Assembly (NCBI GenBank): GCA_900551115.1
Contig: URUY01000028.1
Coordinates: 1 to 51,748, forward strand
DNA: 51,748 nt
From: an uncultured Lachnospiraceae bacterium
Lineage (GTDB): Bacteria > Bacillota > Clostridia > Lachnospirales > Lachnospiraceae
Direction of reading: 5' to 3'
The notes below the pieces were generated by a model, which was not told the DNA's origin, ran no database searches, and was given only the letters and a program-made list of their open reading frames with translations. The position numbers and the translations under genes are program-made. Every line of letters starts with the position of its first letter. The stretch's first letter is position 1. Positions 1-8,893 of this stretch are shown here, in pieces.

Positions 1-18
1 CTAGAGCGAAGGTGCCGC

Positions 19-1812
19 TCAATCATCTAAAATGATGATTTTGCGACACCCTCTTCCGTCATTAAAAATACAACTGTTTCCTGCCGTCTGCTTGCTCTTT
101 TTCTTTGCCGCCACCAGTTGTCTTGAAAATTCCTCCAAGCCATCAAATCGACATTTCCTGTTGGTGATGACCGCCATGGAAAGGGTTGCTATCGGAAACT
201 TTTCTTCAAACCCGTGCCTGTTTTGGGATACAATATACTGATTTTTATAATCCTCCTCACTGTAGAGCTGTCTGATATTTTCTCCGAATTTTTTTGTAAT
301 ATTTTCATACAGACCCGTTGCATCATGATAATCTGCAATAATCACAAAGTCATCCCCGCCGATATGTCCCATAAATTCATTTCTAACACAGGCTTCCTCC
401 ATGCTGTCTGCCAGTGCCTTTATCATCAAATCTCCATTATTGAAGCCATATGCATCATTGTATGCTTTGAAATTATCCAAATCAATATAGATAATGGAAA
501 ATGGCTCTTCTGACGCAATTGTACTTTTCACCCGCTCTTCTATTACCATATTTCCCGGCAGACCGGTCAGCGGGTTCGCCTCAACTGCCCGTCCCACCTG
601 AATGGTAATGGCTGCCTCCAACAAATCCTTGACCGTCACAACGCCATAATATCTGCCGTCTTTCGTAACGATAACCGAATCATAAAGCTTACTCTGCGAA
701 CGCATCAGCGCCATCTTGGAAACCTTTTCTATGGAAACATCATAATCTGCCGTCAGGACATTTTCATCCATCAGCTCGCCTGCTTTTTTCTTTGCCGACA
801 GGTCAAAACCGTACTGTCCTCCGAAGGATGCCATCACCTCTCTTCTTGTCAGTACCCCTAACACCCTGTCTGCCTCATCCACCACGCATACCTCTGTTAT
901 ACGCGGCCTGTCCTTTAAAAATTCGTAGATTTCCCGTCCTGCAGTATTCGGTGATGTGGTTTCCTTCTGCTTGCAGATAGTTCCTACATTCCCGAAAAAA
1001 GAAGGCGTATAAGCATATTTATTCTTCTGATTATTTACCGCCCGTACATAACTGCTTATCTCCTGCGGTATTTCCCTCATCTTCGGTCCGGGCTTTGCAA
1101 TATAGTATCCCTGTCCATAAGGGATTCCCATTTTTATCAGGGTTTTTAACTCCTGTTTAGTCTCGATTCCTTCTGCAATCAGATGTATATTTACATTCTT
1201 GCAGAACCCTATCATACTCTCTACCAGCGATTTCTTTAAATTGTCCGAATCAATATTTCTGACAATTTCCATATCAATTTTAATATACTCCGGCTCAAGA
1301 GCGCAGATTCTGTTCATTCCGGCGTAACCGTTTCCAAAATCATCTATGGCAATCTGAAAGGTCTGGTTCTGGTAATGTCTGATAACCTCCTTGAACACAG
1401 CCTCATCCTGAATAGAGCTTCTCTCTGTAATTTCAAAAACAATATCCTCCGGGAGCAGTCCGAACTGCCTCAAATACCTGCATGTGACCCCCTCCTTAAA
1501 CTGCGCATCCCGTATCACCTTAGGATCTACATTTAAAAAAAGCTTCACTCCCGGTCTCTTTCCCACCGCATTCTGCAAAGACTTTCTTCTGCACAATTCT
1601 TCAATCTCCCATATACAATCAAACTTTTCTGCAAGCTGAAACATTTCCTCTGTATGAAACAGACAGTCCTCCAGGTCTATTCTGCTAAGTGCTTCATACC
1701 CCATTATTTCTCCATCCTCCAGTGAAATAATAGGCTGGTATACCGGGCGAATGCTTTTTTCTTCCAGAATAGAGCGAAACTGCCTTTCGTAAACATCTGT
1801 CACCGTAATCAT
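19..1812 (-). CDS. EAL-CBS-CBS-GGDEF cyclic-di-GMP signalling protein
   Basis: A 597-residue cytoplasmic protein with no membrane segment. The N-terminal EAL phosphodiesterase domain (about 13-250) keeps the residues expected of an active enzyme: EAL in GYEALSRI, the Asn of LNVDP, ITE, the DD pair of IDDFGNG, the Lys of IKID, IAEGIET and GQGYY. Two CBS repeats (about 275-405) may bind a nucleotide ligand. The C-terminal GGDEF domain (about 415-585) has GGDDF near residue 487 in place of GGDEF/GGEEF and no RxxD inhibitory site just before it. I infer a c-di-GMP phosphodiesterase tuned by CBS ligands, with a weak or regulatory cyclase domain. The stop lies 19 bases from the window edge. A monocistronic unit is likely. 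Confidence 0.9.
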   Translation of the reverse strand: MITVTDVYERQFRSILEEKSIRPVYQPIISLEDGEIMGYEALSRIDLEDCLFHTEEMFQLAEKFDCIWEIEELCRRKSLQNAVGKRPGVKLFLNVDPKVIRDAQFKEGVTCRYLRQFGLLPEDIVFEITERSSIQDEAVFKEVIRHYQNQTFQIAIDDFGNGYAGMNRICALEPEYIKIDMEIVRNIDSDNLKKSLVESMIGFCKNVNIHLIAEGIETKQELKTLIKMGIPYGQGYYIAKPGPKMREIPQEISSYVRAVNNQKNKYAYTPSFFGNVGTICKQKETTSPNTAGREIYEFLKDRPRITEVCVVDEADRVLGVLTRREVMASFGGQYGFDLSAKKKAGELMDENVLTADYDVSIEKVSKMALMRSQSKLYDSVIVTKDGRYYGVVTVKDLLEAAITIQVGRAVEANPLTGLPGNMVIEERVKSTIASEEPFSIIYIDLDNFKAYNDAYGFNNGDLMIKALADSMEEACVRNEFMGHIGGDDFVIIADYHDATGLYENITKKFGENIRQLYSEEDYKNQYIVSQNRHGFEEKFPIATLSMAVITNRKCRFDGLEEFSRQLVAAKKKSKQTAGNSCIFNDGRGCRKIIILDD

Positions 1813-2112
1813 TCTTTTACCTGAAACTTTCCATATAATATCCTGCTATAACAATTTTTTATACACGGATTATATCAAAAGTACCATGAAAGCGGCTATC
1901 CCCATAATGAAAATTCTATGTAAAGATTGTGTATAGTATTCTCTTCTGTTTTCACCACATGCAAAGAAGCGCAGATTGCTCTGCGCTTCCCGCATTTTCT
2001 TATGAGGGGGGGAGATAGTGAGTTCATCAACTATCTGTAACTTATAATACTGGCTAAATGTGTTCATTCTGTGTCCAAATTATGAGGATTCTATAAAATG
2101 AAAATGAAAGAA
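1813..2112. other. Intergenic gap with a perfect hairpin
   Basis: This 300-base gap separates the lipoprotein gene from the EAL-GGDEF gene. It holds a perfect 10-bp inverted repeat (arms 1966-1975 and 1980-1989, GAAGCGCAGA) with a 4-base loop. On the minus strand the hairpin is followed only by TTTGC, so it is at best a weak terminator of the lipoprotein operon. A 65-codon minus-strand reading frame crosses the hairpin, but it has no convincing ribosome binding site and I do not call it a gene. Confidence 0.4.
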
Positions 2113-4434
2113 TTAGAAATTCTCCGTTTTCAGACACATGTCATTTAAAAGATACCAGATACCGTCTGTCTCTATTTTATCACCGTTAACGTGGCTTGCC
2201 TCTACAATACAGTCGTCTCCTGACCGGGACTGGCAAAAAATTCGGAACAGATAGACGGTATCGTCAATTTCCTTAGACCATAGCTGTATCAGGTTAAAAT
2301 TTGTTCTAAAAGTGTTCACCGGCTCATACTCTACAAATTCAGGTTTTAATGTTCTTATATGTCCTTCCTCTGTACAAAAGAAGCAAGGCTGCATTTCATA
2401 CTCGCAGGATATATTATCATACGAAAAGCAATCCTTTATAACATATTCCGATATCCCGTCCCCATTCATATCAATGCGAAAAATATCGGTCTCCTCCGGT
2501 ATATCCGAATAAAAGGCTGCCTGTATCTGTTTCCTCTCCTTATCAGAAAGCGCCGTCTGCTCGTCCCCTGTATACAGTACCGGGTCACAGGCTAACGGTA
2601 TATTTAAAATTGCTTCCAGATTTTCCTTTAGATAGCCGGATACTGCCGGAAGCTCTTCTTTTCCGTAAACCTGAAAAGTCCTGTAACCATTATCTGCAAG
2701 ATACATATAACACCGCTCATAGCTGTCGGCAGTCTTTAACTGCAAAATATTCAGACTGCTTATCCATTCATCCCAGTCACCTGCCTGAACCAGATAGTAT
2801 GCTCCATCATACAAAATAAGTGAACAGGCCTCGCTGTTAAAGCTGTAGAATCCTCCGGAAAAATAATAGTCCGTACCGATTACATAGCTGCCATCCTCAG
2901 CTTTTTCCCATACAGAAAAGAATCTGTCACTGATGCCGCCATAAATCTGACCACAGACCGCCAGTTCCTTTGTACCGTCTCCGTCCAAATCGATTTCATA
3001 GCACTTATCAAATTCACAGCTTCCGTTTCTGCCACAGGACAGGTTATCAAATTCTTCTCCCAACAGTTCCTCAAACTCTTTTAAGCTGATTTCCTGTGCA
3101 GAAGCTTCATACTTCTCGCAAAACTTTGAAAGAACGTCTGTATCATTCTGCATATAGCCTGTTAAAAGCGCTTCTCTTACTTCCTCCAAAAGTTCCTCAT
3201 CAAAGTTGGAAATTATTTCACCCTCTTTAATAATCTGTCGTTTTTCCTGATAAGAAGCTATCTGCTTTGCAGAAAGGACCCCTTCCGTTTCTTTCCTGTT
3301 TTCTTCTTCCCTGCTCCATACCACATCAGAAAACAGGGAATTTCCTGAAAGCACCCCTGTCTCAAAGGTAAAACGAACTGCCATAGAGGACAGATATTTT
3401 GTTTCTTCTCCTTCTCTGATAACACAGGCAGTCAGCAGTAAGTCATCCTTCCAGGACATCTCATAGAGGCAGAAGGTCACAATCTCTCCTCCTATTTCCT
3501 CAAACCACAGCTGCTGCAAAACACCGTCTTCCGGTACCAAAAGCTGCTTTAACTCCTTTGCCTCCAAATCAATCGTATCAGGACAGCGGTCATCATGGAA
3601 ATTGACCCTTCTGACCTTCATGCCATCCCGAAAATGTTCATCCGTGCAGCGAATAAGCACCTCTTTTTCGCCGTCATTGTCATAGTCAATTTCTATAAAA
3701 TCATTCCTTGAAGCCAACTGAATACAGGATACCTGTTCCCATCTGCTGACAGGCAGCGCTTCCTCCACGCCCGTATACACCCTCCCATAATTAACAGAGT
3801 CATACCCCTGCCGGGTCCAGTACAGCAGATTAAACATGTAGTCATCAATATAGGTTGTCAATTCTTCCCCATAGGGATATGATGCATTTTCATAGCATAC
3901 GACCTGCTCCATTCCTGTCAGGATATTACATATTTGGATGCCCTGCATCCTGTCTTTCATATCCCCTGTTTCGTCTCTCCACACCCGGATGCCGCCATCG
4001 TATTCTTCATTGGCAGAAAGAAGCACTGCGTCATACTGCTCCCCTTCATAGGAAAATTTGTTCCAGCCAAACTGTTGTATACCATATTTTTCTTCAAGGG
4101 CTTCCCAGTCCTTTTTATAAACAAACTCCTGCAATTCTTTTGCCAAAGGCAGCGGAATACTGCCTTCCTCCCTGCCTAAATCAGCTTCCGTAAGCTCTAA
4201 AAAGCCAAACGTCTCTGTCTCTCCAAACAGTATCCCAAAGGCTTCCTCATCTTTTGGAAAAATCAGTTCTGCCGCAGGTTTTTCCAAAGGCTCCGCAGCC
4301 TGCGCAAGCAAAGCCGTTTCTTCTGAAATTGTTTTCTCTAAAGCCGTCCGGCTGTCCTTCCCCTTACAGCTGCAAAAAAAACACAGAACTGTCCCCAAAA
4401 GAACAACAGACAAAATCTTCTTTTTATTTAACAC
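2113..4434 (-). CDS. Large putative lipoprotein with three DxDxDG calcium-type loops
   Basis: About 773 residues of unknown function. I chose the GTG at 4434 because GGGGAGG lies five bases upstream; the in-frame ATG at 4455 lacks such a site. The N-terminus has a KKK run, a hydrophobic core and a Cys at about residue 23 preceded by Ser, fitting a lipoprotein signal. The mature part is acidic and presumably sits outside the membrane. Three loops resemble EF-hand or FG-GAP/VCBS calcium loops: DYDNDGEKE (about 248), DLDGDGTKE (about 479) and DMNGDGISE (about 652). The first 11 bases overlap the end of the Lgt-like gene, so the two are probably translationally coupled. Extracellular calcium-binding repeats are an inference; ligand and partner are unknown. 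Confidence 0.7.
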   Translation of the reverse strand: MLNKKKILSVVLLGTVLCFFCSCKGKDSRTALEKTISEETALLAQAAEPLEKPAAELIFPKDEEAFGILFGETETFGFLELTEADLGREEGSIPLPLAKELQEFVYKKDWEALEEKYGIQQFGWNKFSYEGEQYDAVLLSANEEYDGGIRVWRDETGDMKDRMQGIQICNILTGMEQVVCYENASYPYGEELTTYIDDYMFNLLYWTRQGYDSVNYGRVYTGVEEALPVSRWEQVSCIQLASRNDFIEIDYDNDGEKEVLIRCTDEHFRDGMKVRRVNFHDDRCPDTIDLEAKELKQLLVPEDGVLQQLWFEEIGGEIVTFCLYEMSWKDDLLLTACVIREGEETKYLSSMAVRFTFETGVLSGNSLFSDVVWSREEENRKETEGVLSAKQIASYQEKRQIIKEGEIISNFDEELLEEVREALLTGYMQNDTDVLSKFCEKYEASAQEISLKEFEELLGEEFDNLSCGRNGSCEFDKCYEIDLDGDGTKELAVCGQIYGGISDRFFSVWEKAEDGSYVIGTDYYFSGGFYSFNSEACSLILYDGAYYLVQAGDWDEWISSLNILQLKTADSYERCYMYLADNGYRTFQVYGKEELPAVSGYLKENLEAILNIPLACDPVLYTGDEQTALSDKERKQIQAAFYSDIPEETDIFRIDMNGDGISEYVIKDCFSYDNISCEYEMQPCFFCTEEGHIRTLKPEFVEYEPVNTFRTNFNLIQLWSKEIDDTVYLFRIFCQSRSGDDCIVEASHVNGDKIETDGIWYLLNDMCLKTENF

Positions 4435-5149
4435 TTTTTCCTCCCCTTCGTACAAGGCACCCTGCTATCAAAAGGATGCTTATCCACTGATTTACCGACA
4501 AAATACCAAGCATGGTTTTAGAACCGCCGTCTCTTAAAAATTCTAAAAAGAACCGGGAAAGACCATGCAGCAGGAAAAAAATTTTTACAGCATTCCTTTG
4601 CTTTCTTTTTCCCACTACCATAATCACCCAAACCGTAAAGCTTAAGAGTACCTCCAAAAGCTGTACCGGAAAACGGCATATCCCCGACGGGCTCATCAAA
4701 CAGCACACGCCTGTATAAGGAATCCCGTAACAGCAGCCCGCCAAAAAACAGCCCACTCTGGCAATGCCGTAAATCACAGGATAACTGAAAATAAATATTT
4801 TTAAGCTTTCAGAAAAAGACAGCTTATATATCCTGCAATAAAGATACAGTGCCCCGATACCGCCAAAAATGGCTCCGTAAAAAGAAAAACCGGTAAAAAT
4901 AAACGTAAGTATGCCAAACAGACCGTCAAACCGGATGCTTGCAGGATTCGTAAGGATATACAAAAGCTTTGCGCCCAAAGTCATTCCCAAAAGCTGAAAC
5001 AGATAGCCGCAGAGTATATCCAGTTTCTTTATTTTACTTTCTTCATTTTTTCCGTGCTGCTCACATAAAAATGCTGCAAGACATGCAAAAAATCCTATAA
5101 ATGCTCCTGCTATAAGGAATAAGCCGTACCAGGATATCTGCGTCTTCAT
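4424..5149 (-). CDS. Lgt-like membrane protein (degenerate prolipoprotein diacylglyceryl transferase family)
   Basis: About 241 residues and several hydrophobic segments with the general Lgt layout: GFSFYGAIFGG, then ARVGCFLAGCCYG, then FPVQLLEV and a C-terminal HGLSRFFLEFLRD. Classical Lgt attaches diacylglycerol to the lipobox Cys. Here the usual HGG of the FHGG motif reads YGA, and the GNFxNxE part of the Lgt signature reads GCFLAGCC, so it is a divergent paralogue. The start at 5149 is set by an ATGA overlap with the stop of the upstream gene, and its 3' end overlaps the lipoprotein gene. This tight coupling suggests it acts on, or with, that lipoprotein. Catalytic activity is uncertain. 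Confidence 0.72.
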   Translation of the reverse strand: MKTQISWYGLFLIAGAFIGFFACLAAFLCEQHGKNEESKIKKLDILCGYLFQLLGMTLGAKLLYILTNPASIRFDGLFGILTFIFTGFSFYGAIFGGIGALYLYCRIYKLSFSESLKIFIFSYPVIYGIARVGCFLAGCCYGIPYTGVCCLMSPSGICRFPVQLLEVLLSFTVWVIMVVGKRKQRNAVKIFFLLHGLSRFFLEFLRDGGSKTMLGILSVNQWISILLIAGCLVRRGGKSVK

Positions 5150-5526
5150 CCGATTTCCCCGCAGCCTTGTATTATCTGCCAAAATTCGCTGCCCGGATTG
5201 TTGACTTCTCCCGCCAATGCATTGCAGGCCATACCTATTGTCCATATTAACAACGCCACAAAAACTATCTCCAGTACAATTACAACGATAGAAAATACCA
5301 GTGAGATAATCGCAATGGCATTCGTCTTATATTTCATAGCTATAATACTTAAAACAAGACTGGCTACCTGCATCATTAAAAACACCACTATCATCCACTC
5401 AGATGCAACCTCACCAAAGCAATTTCCTATCACGTCCAGTAACGGTAGAATTAAAAAAGACCCTGCTAAAAGTGATAAGGAAATAATTGCCAGTACCGTA
5501 GCGTTTTTTGATTGTTTGTCCTTCAT
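5146..5526 (-). CDS. Small multi-pass membrane protein of unknown function
   Basis: About 126 residues, first gene of a three-gene coupled cassette. The ATG at 5526 follows a GGGGAGG site eight bases upstream, so I prefer it to the in-frame ATG at 5559. The N-terminal KDKQSKN stretch is followed by three hydrophobic segments (roughly 10-30, 45-65 and 70-100) and a short polar tail. This resembles small DUF4190-type or DUF4064-type membrane proteins, but I cannot assign a family. Its stop overlaps the start of the Lgt-like gene in ATGA. Function unknown. Confidence 0.65.
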   Translation of the reverse strand: MKDKQSKNATVLAIISLSLLAGSFLILPLLDVIGNCFGEVASEWMIVVFLMMQVASLVLSIIAMKYKTNAIAIISLVFSIVVIVLEIVFVALLIWTIGMACNALAGEVNNPGSEFWQIIQGCGEIG

Positions 5527-5734
5527 TTGTTCACCCTCCCCAAAAACCTTAAGTAACATTTATTTTATATCTGTAGCAGACTAACGAACCGCCTGTGGTG
5601 CGCAATGCTCCATTGCCTCAATCTGATAGTAACATCAAAAATCTCTGAAAACTCTCTGTACCGACAAACTGCAACTGCTCACAAATTCATCGGCTGTGCG
5701 TCCGGCTCTTTGATGCTTGTTATCTGCAATTCTT

Positions 5735-6394
5735 TTACATTACCTCGCTATTGTTCTTAAATAATAAACTGCCAATAGCTCTATAAATAAAAGGAACGTA
5801 CATGCAAAATAGAGTAAATCTTTCCCATAACCCTTCATACTTCAACAAGGTATTTTGAAACTGCACCTTATCTCCCATAACAAAACAGACGAAGAAAACA
5901 AGTGATAAAGCAAATGAACTTATGCTGATAATACCCTCAATTATGTCTTTTTCCTTAAATGATATAATTCCATTTAACAATGGAAAAAATAATAAAGTCA
6001 TAAAACCGATTGCCGCACCTGCGCCATGTATCTTTGACGCTGTAGTAATTATGTCTTTGCTTTCATTTACACTGAAAAATCCGGAAATAAGCCCTGCTCC
6101 AATAGCAAAAATTCCAATCGAAAGAAGTATAAAAACTGCCAAGACAGGAAACTTTACTCTCAATGACAAGAAATATACAGTTGCCGTAAATGTTAAGAAA
6201 CCTCCGAGCCAGACAAGCCATAAATTATAAAGCAATCGGACAGGGCTTTGTGGACTTCCTAAAGCACTCATAGCCATTAGTTTTCCGTTATATTCAGCAT
6301 AAAACTGTTCCAGAATCCACGGGATAAAAAATTCACCCATGATTGTGAATAGCAAAACCATATTAAAAAAGCGATTGTCTGCCATATTTCTCAT
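5735..6394 (-). CDS. DUF998-like multi-pass membrane protein
   Basis: About 219 residues with six or seven hydrophobic segments, including a GxxxP-type start (MGEFFIPW) and a central SKIHGAGAAIGF segment with the His common in DUF998 proteins. Function unknown. The start at 6394 has GGAGAG about eight bases upstream, and its ATG overlaps the TGA of an 11-codon leader ORF. It is divergent from a PadR regulator, and such pairs usually mean that the PadR protein represses the membrane gene. The segment looks more AT-rich than its neighbours, which hints at recent acquisition together with the regulator. Confidence 0.72.
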   Translation of the reverse strand: MRNMADNRFFNMVLLFTIMGEFFIPWILEQFYAEYNGKLMAMSALGSPQSPVRLLYNLWLVWLGGFLTFTATVYFLSLRVKFPVLAVFILLSIGIFAIGAGLISGFFSVNESKDIITTASKIHGAGAAIGFMTLLFFPLLNGIISFKEKDIIEGIISISSFALSLVFFVCFVMGDKVQFQNTLLKYEGLWERFTLFCMYVPFIYRAIGSLLFKNNSEVM

Positions 6395-6426
6395 TTCGTT
6401 GCTCTCCTGATATTGAGTTGTAGCAT
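6391..6426 (-). CDS. Candidate 11-codon leader ORF (MLQLNIRRATK)
   Basis: An ideal AAGGAGG lies five bases before this ATG, a stronger site than the one serving the DUF998 gene. The ORF ends at a TGA that shares bases with the DUF998 start (ATGA). It contains consecutive AGG-AGA arginine codons, and these same bases form the ribosome binding site of the next gene. The sequence shows the arrangement directly. A role in coupling or attenuating translation of the membrane protein is inferred. Confidence 0.5.
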   Translation of the reverse strand: MLQLNIRRATK

Positions 6427-6470
6427 AAAAACCTCCTTTGTTGTTCTTCCCTTTTTGATTTTGATATGGT

Positions 6471-6510
6471 ATTATAGTAGTATCTATCAAAATCACTTTA
6501 TATATAAAGT
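6471..6510 (-). promoter_or_regulatory. DUF998 promoter with 16-bp palindromic operator
   Basis: On the minus strand TATAAT at 6471-6476 is a good -10 box. Upstream, covering the expected -35 position, lies a perfect palindrome ACTTTATATATAAAGT (6495-6510), followed by another ACTTTA half-site. A PadR dimer bound here would block the membrane gene and could also affect its own divergent gene. No clear -35 is seen. Confidence 0.5.
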
Positions 6511-6546
6511 ACTTTAAATATGAAGAATTGTCAAGGAGGAAACCCA

Positions 6547-7086
6547 ATGTTATCAAAACCTGCCACAATGCTTTTAGGTTTAATTTATGAAAAACCACTT
6601 AATGCATATGAGATAATAAAGCTATTAAACTATATGAATGTAAAATGGTGGTTCAATATTGCTGATTCAACCGTATATTCTACGCTGAAAGCTCTCGAAA
6701 AAAAGGAATATATATCAGGCACAACTGAAAAAGTAGGAAATATGCCAGATCGTACCGTTTATAGTCTTTCTAATAAAGGAAAAGACAAGTTTATAGAGAC
6801 ACTAAAGGCATCCATCCTACAATTCAATTACGATACTAACATTTTTTCTATTGCCGCATTTTTCTTGAATACGTTTAAGCCAGAGGAGCAACAGACGCTT
6901 TTAGAGAAACGCCTTACTATCCTGCAAAAATACCGTACAGGTATTGAAAAACAAGTTAATCCATTATGGGAAAATGAAGTTCCTGCTGTTCACGTTGCAA
7001 ATGTAAAAAGAATGATTGACTTGGTTGATGCTGAAATAACTGGCACGATTCGCTTACTTGAAAACTGTAATAAAAACATATATTAA
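6547..7086 (+). CDS. PadR-family transcriptional regulator
   Basis: About 179 residues. The N-terminal winged helix begins MLSKPATMLLGLIYEKPLNAYEI and contains the family-typical STVYSTLKALEKKEYI recognition region and the RTVYSLSNKGKD wing. The C-terminal half is a helical dimerisation segment with LLEKRL and heptad-like spacing. The start at 6547 has AAGGAGG eight bases upstream; the in-frame ATG at 6520 has none. It is divergent from the DUF998 gene and most likely represses it. The AT-rich composition is shared with that gene. Confidence 0.85.
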   Translation: MLSKPATMLLGLIYEKPLNAYEIIKLLNYMNVKWWFNIADSTVYSTLKALEKKEYISGTTEKVGNMPDRTVYSLSNKGKDKFIETLKASILQFNYDTNIFSIAAFFLNTFKPEEQQTLLEKRLTILQKYRTGIEKQVNPLWENEVPAVHVANVKRMIDLVDAEITGTIRLLENCNKNIY

Positions 7087-7115
7087 AAATTTATAAAACG
7101 TTTTCGGTCAATGCC

Positions 7116-8882
7116 TTAACAAAAATTCTGCATAACAATCTGAACCTCATTTTTACCCATGTAGCTGTTTATTCCAAGCTGATAGGTAATGGACATTTCA
7201 TAACCGCATCTTCTCTTATACAAAAGCTCCGATGCGCCTGCTCCGTATTTTTCCTCTAAAAATGCATGGAAGCTGTCCAATCCGCCAAAATATACTACCT
7301 CGTATACCCTGCCGTTTTCCTCCACCTGATACTTTGCAAAGCTGTCCTTTGCGCCCAGCTTTTTCCCGGATAAAAACAGGACATTTTTCGTAGCAAACAA
7401 AGGTTTGGGATTGCCCGTACCAAAGGGCTCCAGTACAGAAAGCTCCTCCGCAAGCTTTTTATCAGCATAGTAAAGAGGCATGGGCACGTCTATATGTATT
7501 CTTTTAATAAAATCCTCCTCTGTAAGCATACATTCGGCATTCAGCCGCTCTCTCAGCACGGAAACATTTTTTTCTTCCAAAGAAAGCCCCGCTGCCATCT
7601 TATGCCCGCCAAACTTTGTAAAAAGCTCCTTACAGGAGGTCAGCGCCCCATACATATCATAACCTTCTACAGACCGTCCCGACCCCTTTACTCCTTCGTC
7701 TCCCCTTGTCAGTACAAAGGCAGGTCGTCCGTATTTTTCCCGGATACGTCCGGCTATGATGCCGGCCAGACTCTCATGGCAGCCCGGCAGAAAAATTACA
7801 AGCACCTTATCCTTTGCCATTTTATGCTGTTCCACATAGGCAGAGGCTTCTGCAAGCCCCAAAAGCGTCATGCTCTTCCGGCTTTCGTTCATTTCCTTTA
7901 ATTCACCGGCAACAGACATGGCACTTCTTAGGTCGGAAGCTGCAAGAAGCTCCAGCGCTCTTTTTGCCGTATCCAGTCTTCCCGTGGCGTTTAAGCAGGG
8001 ACCGATAACAAAGCCCAGATGATAGGAAGAAAGCTTAGAAGGTTCTATGCCGTTTACCTCCATCAGCGCCTTCAGTCCCATACAGGGCTTTTTATGCAGC
8101 CTCTTTAACCCTTCTTTTACAATAATGCGGTTTTCGTCCAAAAGCTCCATGACATCACAGACCGTTGCAACTGCCGCAAGCTGTAAAAATTCATCTAAAA
8201 GCGTCTGCCGTCTGGAAAGCTCCAAATCCGAACGGCGAAGCATAAGCTCCATCAGCTTATAGGCCACTACCGCACCGCAGATGTTTTTGTAAGGATAGGT
8301 ACAGTCCTCCCTTTTGGGGTCCACCACTGCCGCTGCAGGAGGCAAAAGCTCCCTACGGCTGTCTGCTTCCTGTACATACGGCACTTCATGGTGGTCTGTC
8401 ACCACTACGGTCATTTTTTTCTCCACTGCCAGCCTAATCTGAGGAGCCGCCGCAATACCGTTGTCGCAGGTTACAATCGTGCGGATTCCGTCAGAAAAAG
8501 CCTCCTCGATAAGCTGTTCGTTCAGACCATAGCCGTCCTTTATCCGGTGCGGGATTACCGTATCCACCTCTGCAAAAAGCGCGGAAAGTCCCTTTGATAA
8601 AATATGGGCAGCCGTAATACCGTCCACATCATAATCTCCGATGACCCGCATTTTTCTGCCGCTCCGTATCTGCTCCTCCAAAATAGCTGCCGCATCCTCC
8701 ATATCCACCATCAGTTCCGGCGGATACATATCAAGGAACGTACCGTTTAAGTACTTTTCCACTTCTTCCTCAGAAAAAATATCCCTGTTACGGATAATTC
8801 TCGCCGTAACAGGGGTAATATTAAATTTTTTGCTCCAGGCATCAAAATCTGCTTTTTTTGCCGCAACAAACCACTTTTCCAT
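7116..8882 (-). CDS. recJ: Single-strand-specific 5'-3' exonuclease RecJ
   Basis: A 588-residue DHH-family nuclease acting in recombination and mismatch or base-excision repair. The DHH signature series is present: VIGDYDVDG (about 80), VTCDNGI, VVTDHHE and VVDPK. Further on are the DHHA1 region with GSGRSVEGYD and KFGGHKMAAGLSL, and the C-terminal OB-like part. The length is normal for Firmicutes. It is the last gene of the scf-secDF run, 11 bases after secDF, so co-transcription is likely. Confidence 0.93.
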   Translation of the reverse strand: MEKWFVAAKKADFDAWSKKFNITPVTARIIRNRDIFSEEEVEKYLNGTFLDMYPPELMVDMEDAAAILEEQIRSGRKMRVIGDYDVDGITAAHILSKGLSALFAEVDTVIPHRIKDGYGLNEQLIEEAFSDGIRTIVTCDNGIAAAPQIRLAVEKKMTVVVTDHHEVPYVQEADSRRELLPPAAAVVDPKREDCTYPYKNICGAVVAYKLMELMLRRSDLELSRRQTLLDEFLQLAAVATVCDVMELLDENRIIVKEGLKRLHKKPCMGLKALMEVNGIEPSKLSSYHLGFVIGPCLNATGRLDTAKRALELLAASDLRSAMSVAGELKEMNESRKSMTLLGLAEASAYVEQHKMAKDKVLVIFLPGCHESLAGIIAGRIREKYGRPAFVLTRGDEGVKGSGRSVEGYDMYGALTSCKELFTKFGGHKMAAGLSLEEKNVSVLRERLNAECMLTEEDFIKRIHIDVPMPLYYADKKLAEELSVLEPFGTGNPKPLFATKNVLFLSGKKLGAKDSFAKYQVEENGRVYEVVYFGGLDSFHAFLEEKYGAGASELLYKRRCGYEMSITYQLGINSYMGKNEVQIVMQNFC

Positions 8883-8893
8883 ATTCTGTTCCC

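Noticed and set aside
1..20. GAGCG/CGCTC hairpin at the left edge
   Set aside because: Likely the start of a terminator, but the downstream part lies outside the window.
1870..2067. 65-codon minus-strand reading frame
   Set aside because: No clear ribosome binding site, and it runs through a perfect hairpin.
5602..5616. GCAATG-CTC-CATTGC inverted repeat
   Set aside because: Too short and without a T-run to call a terminator; possible chance repeat.
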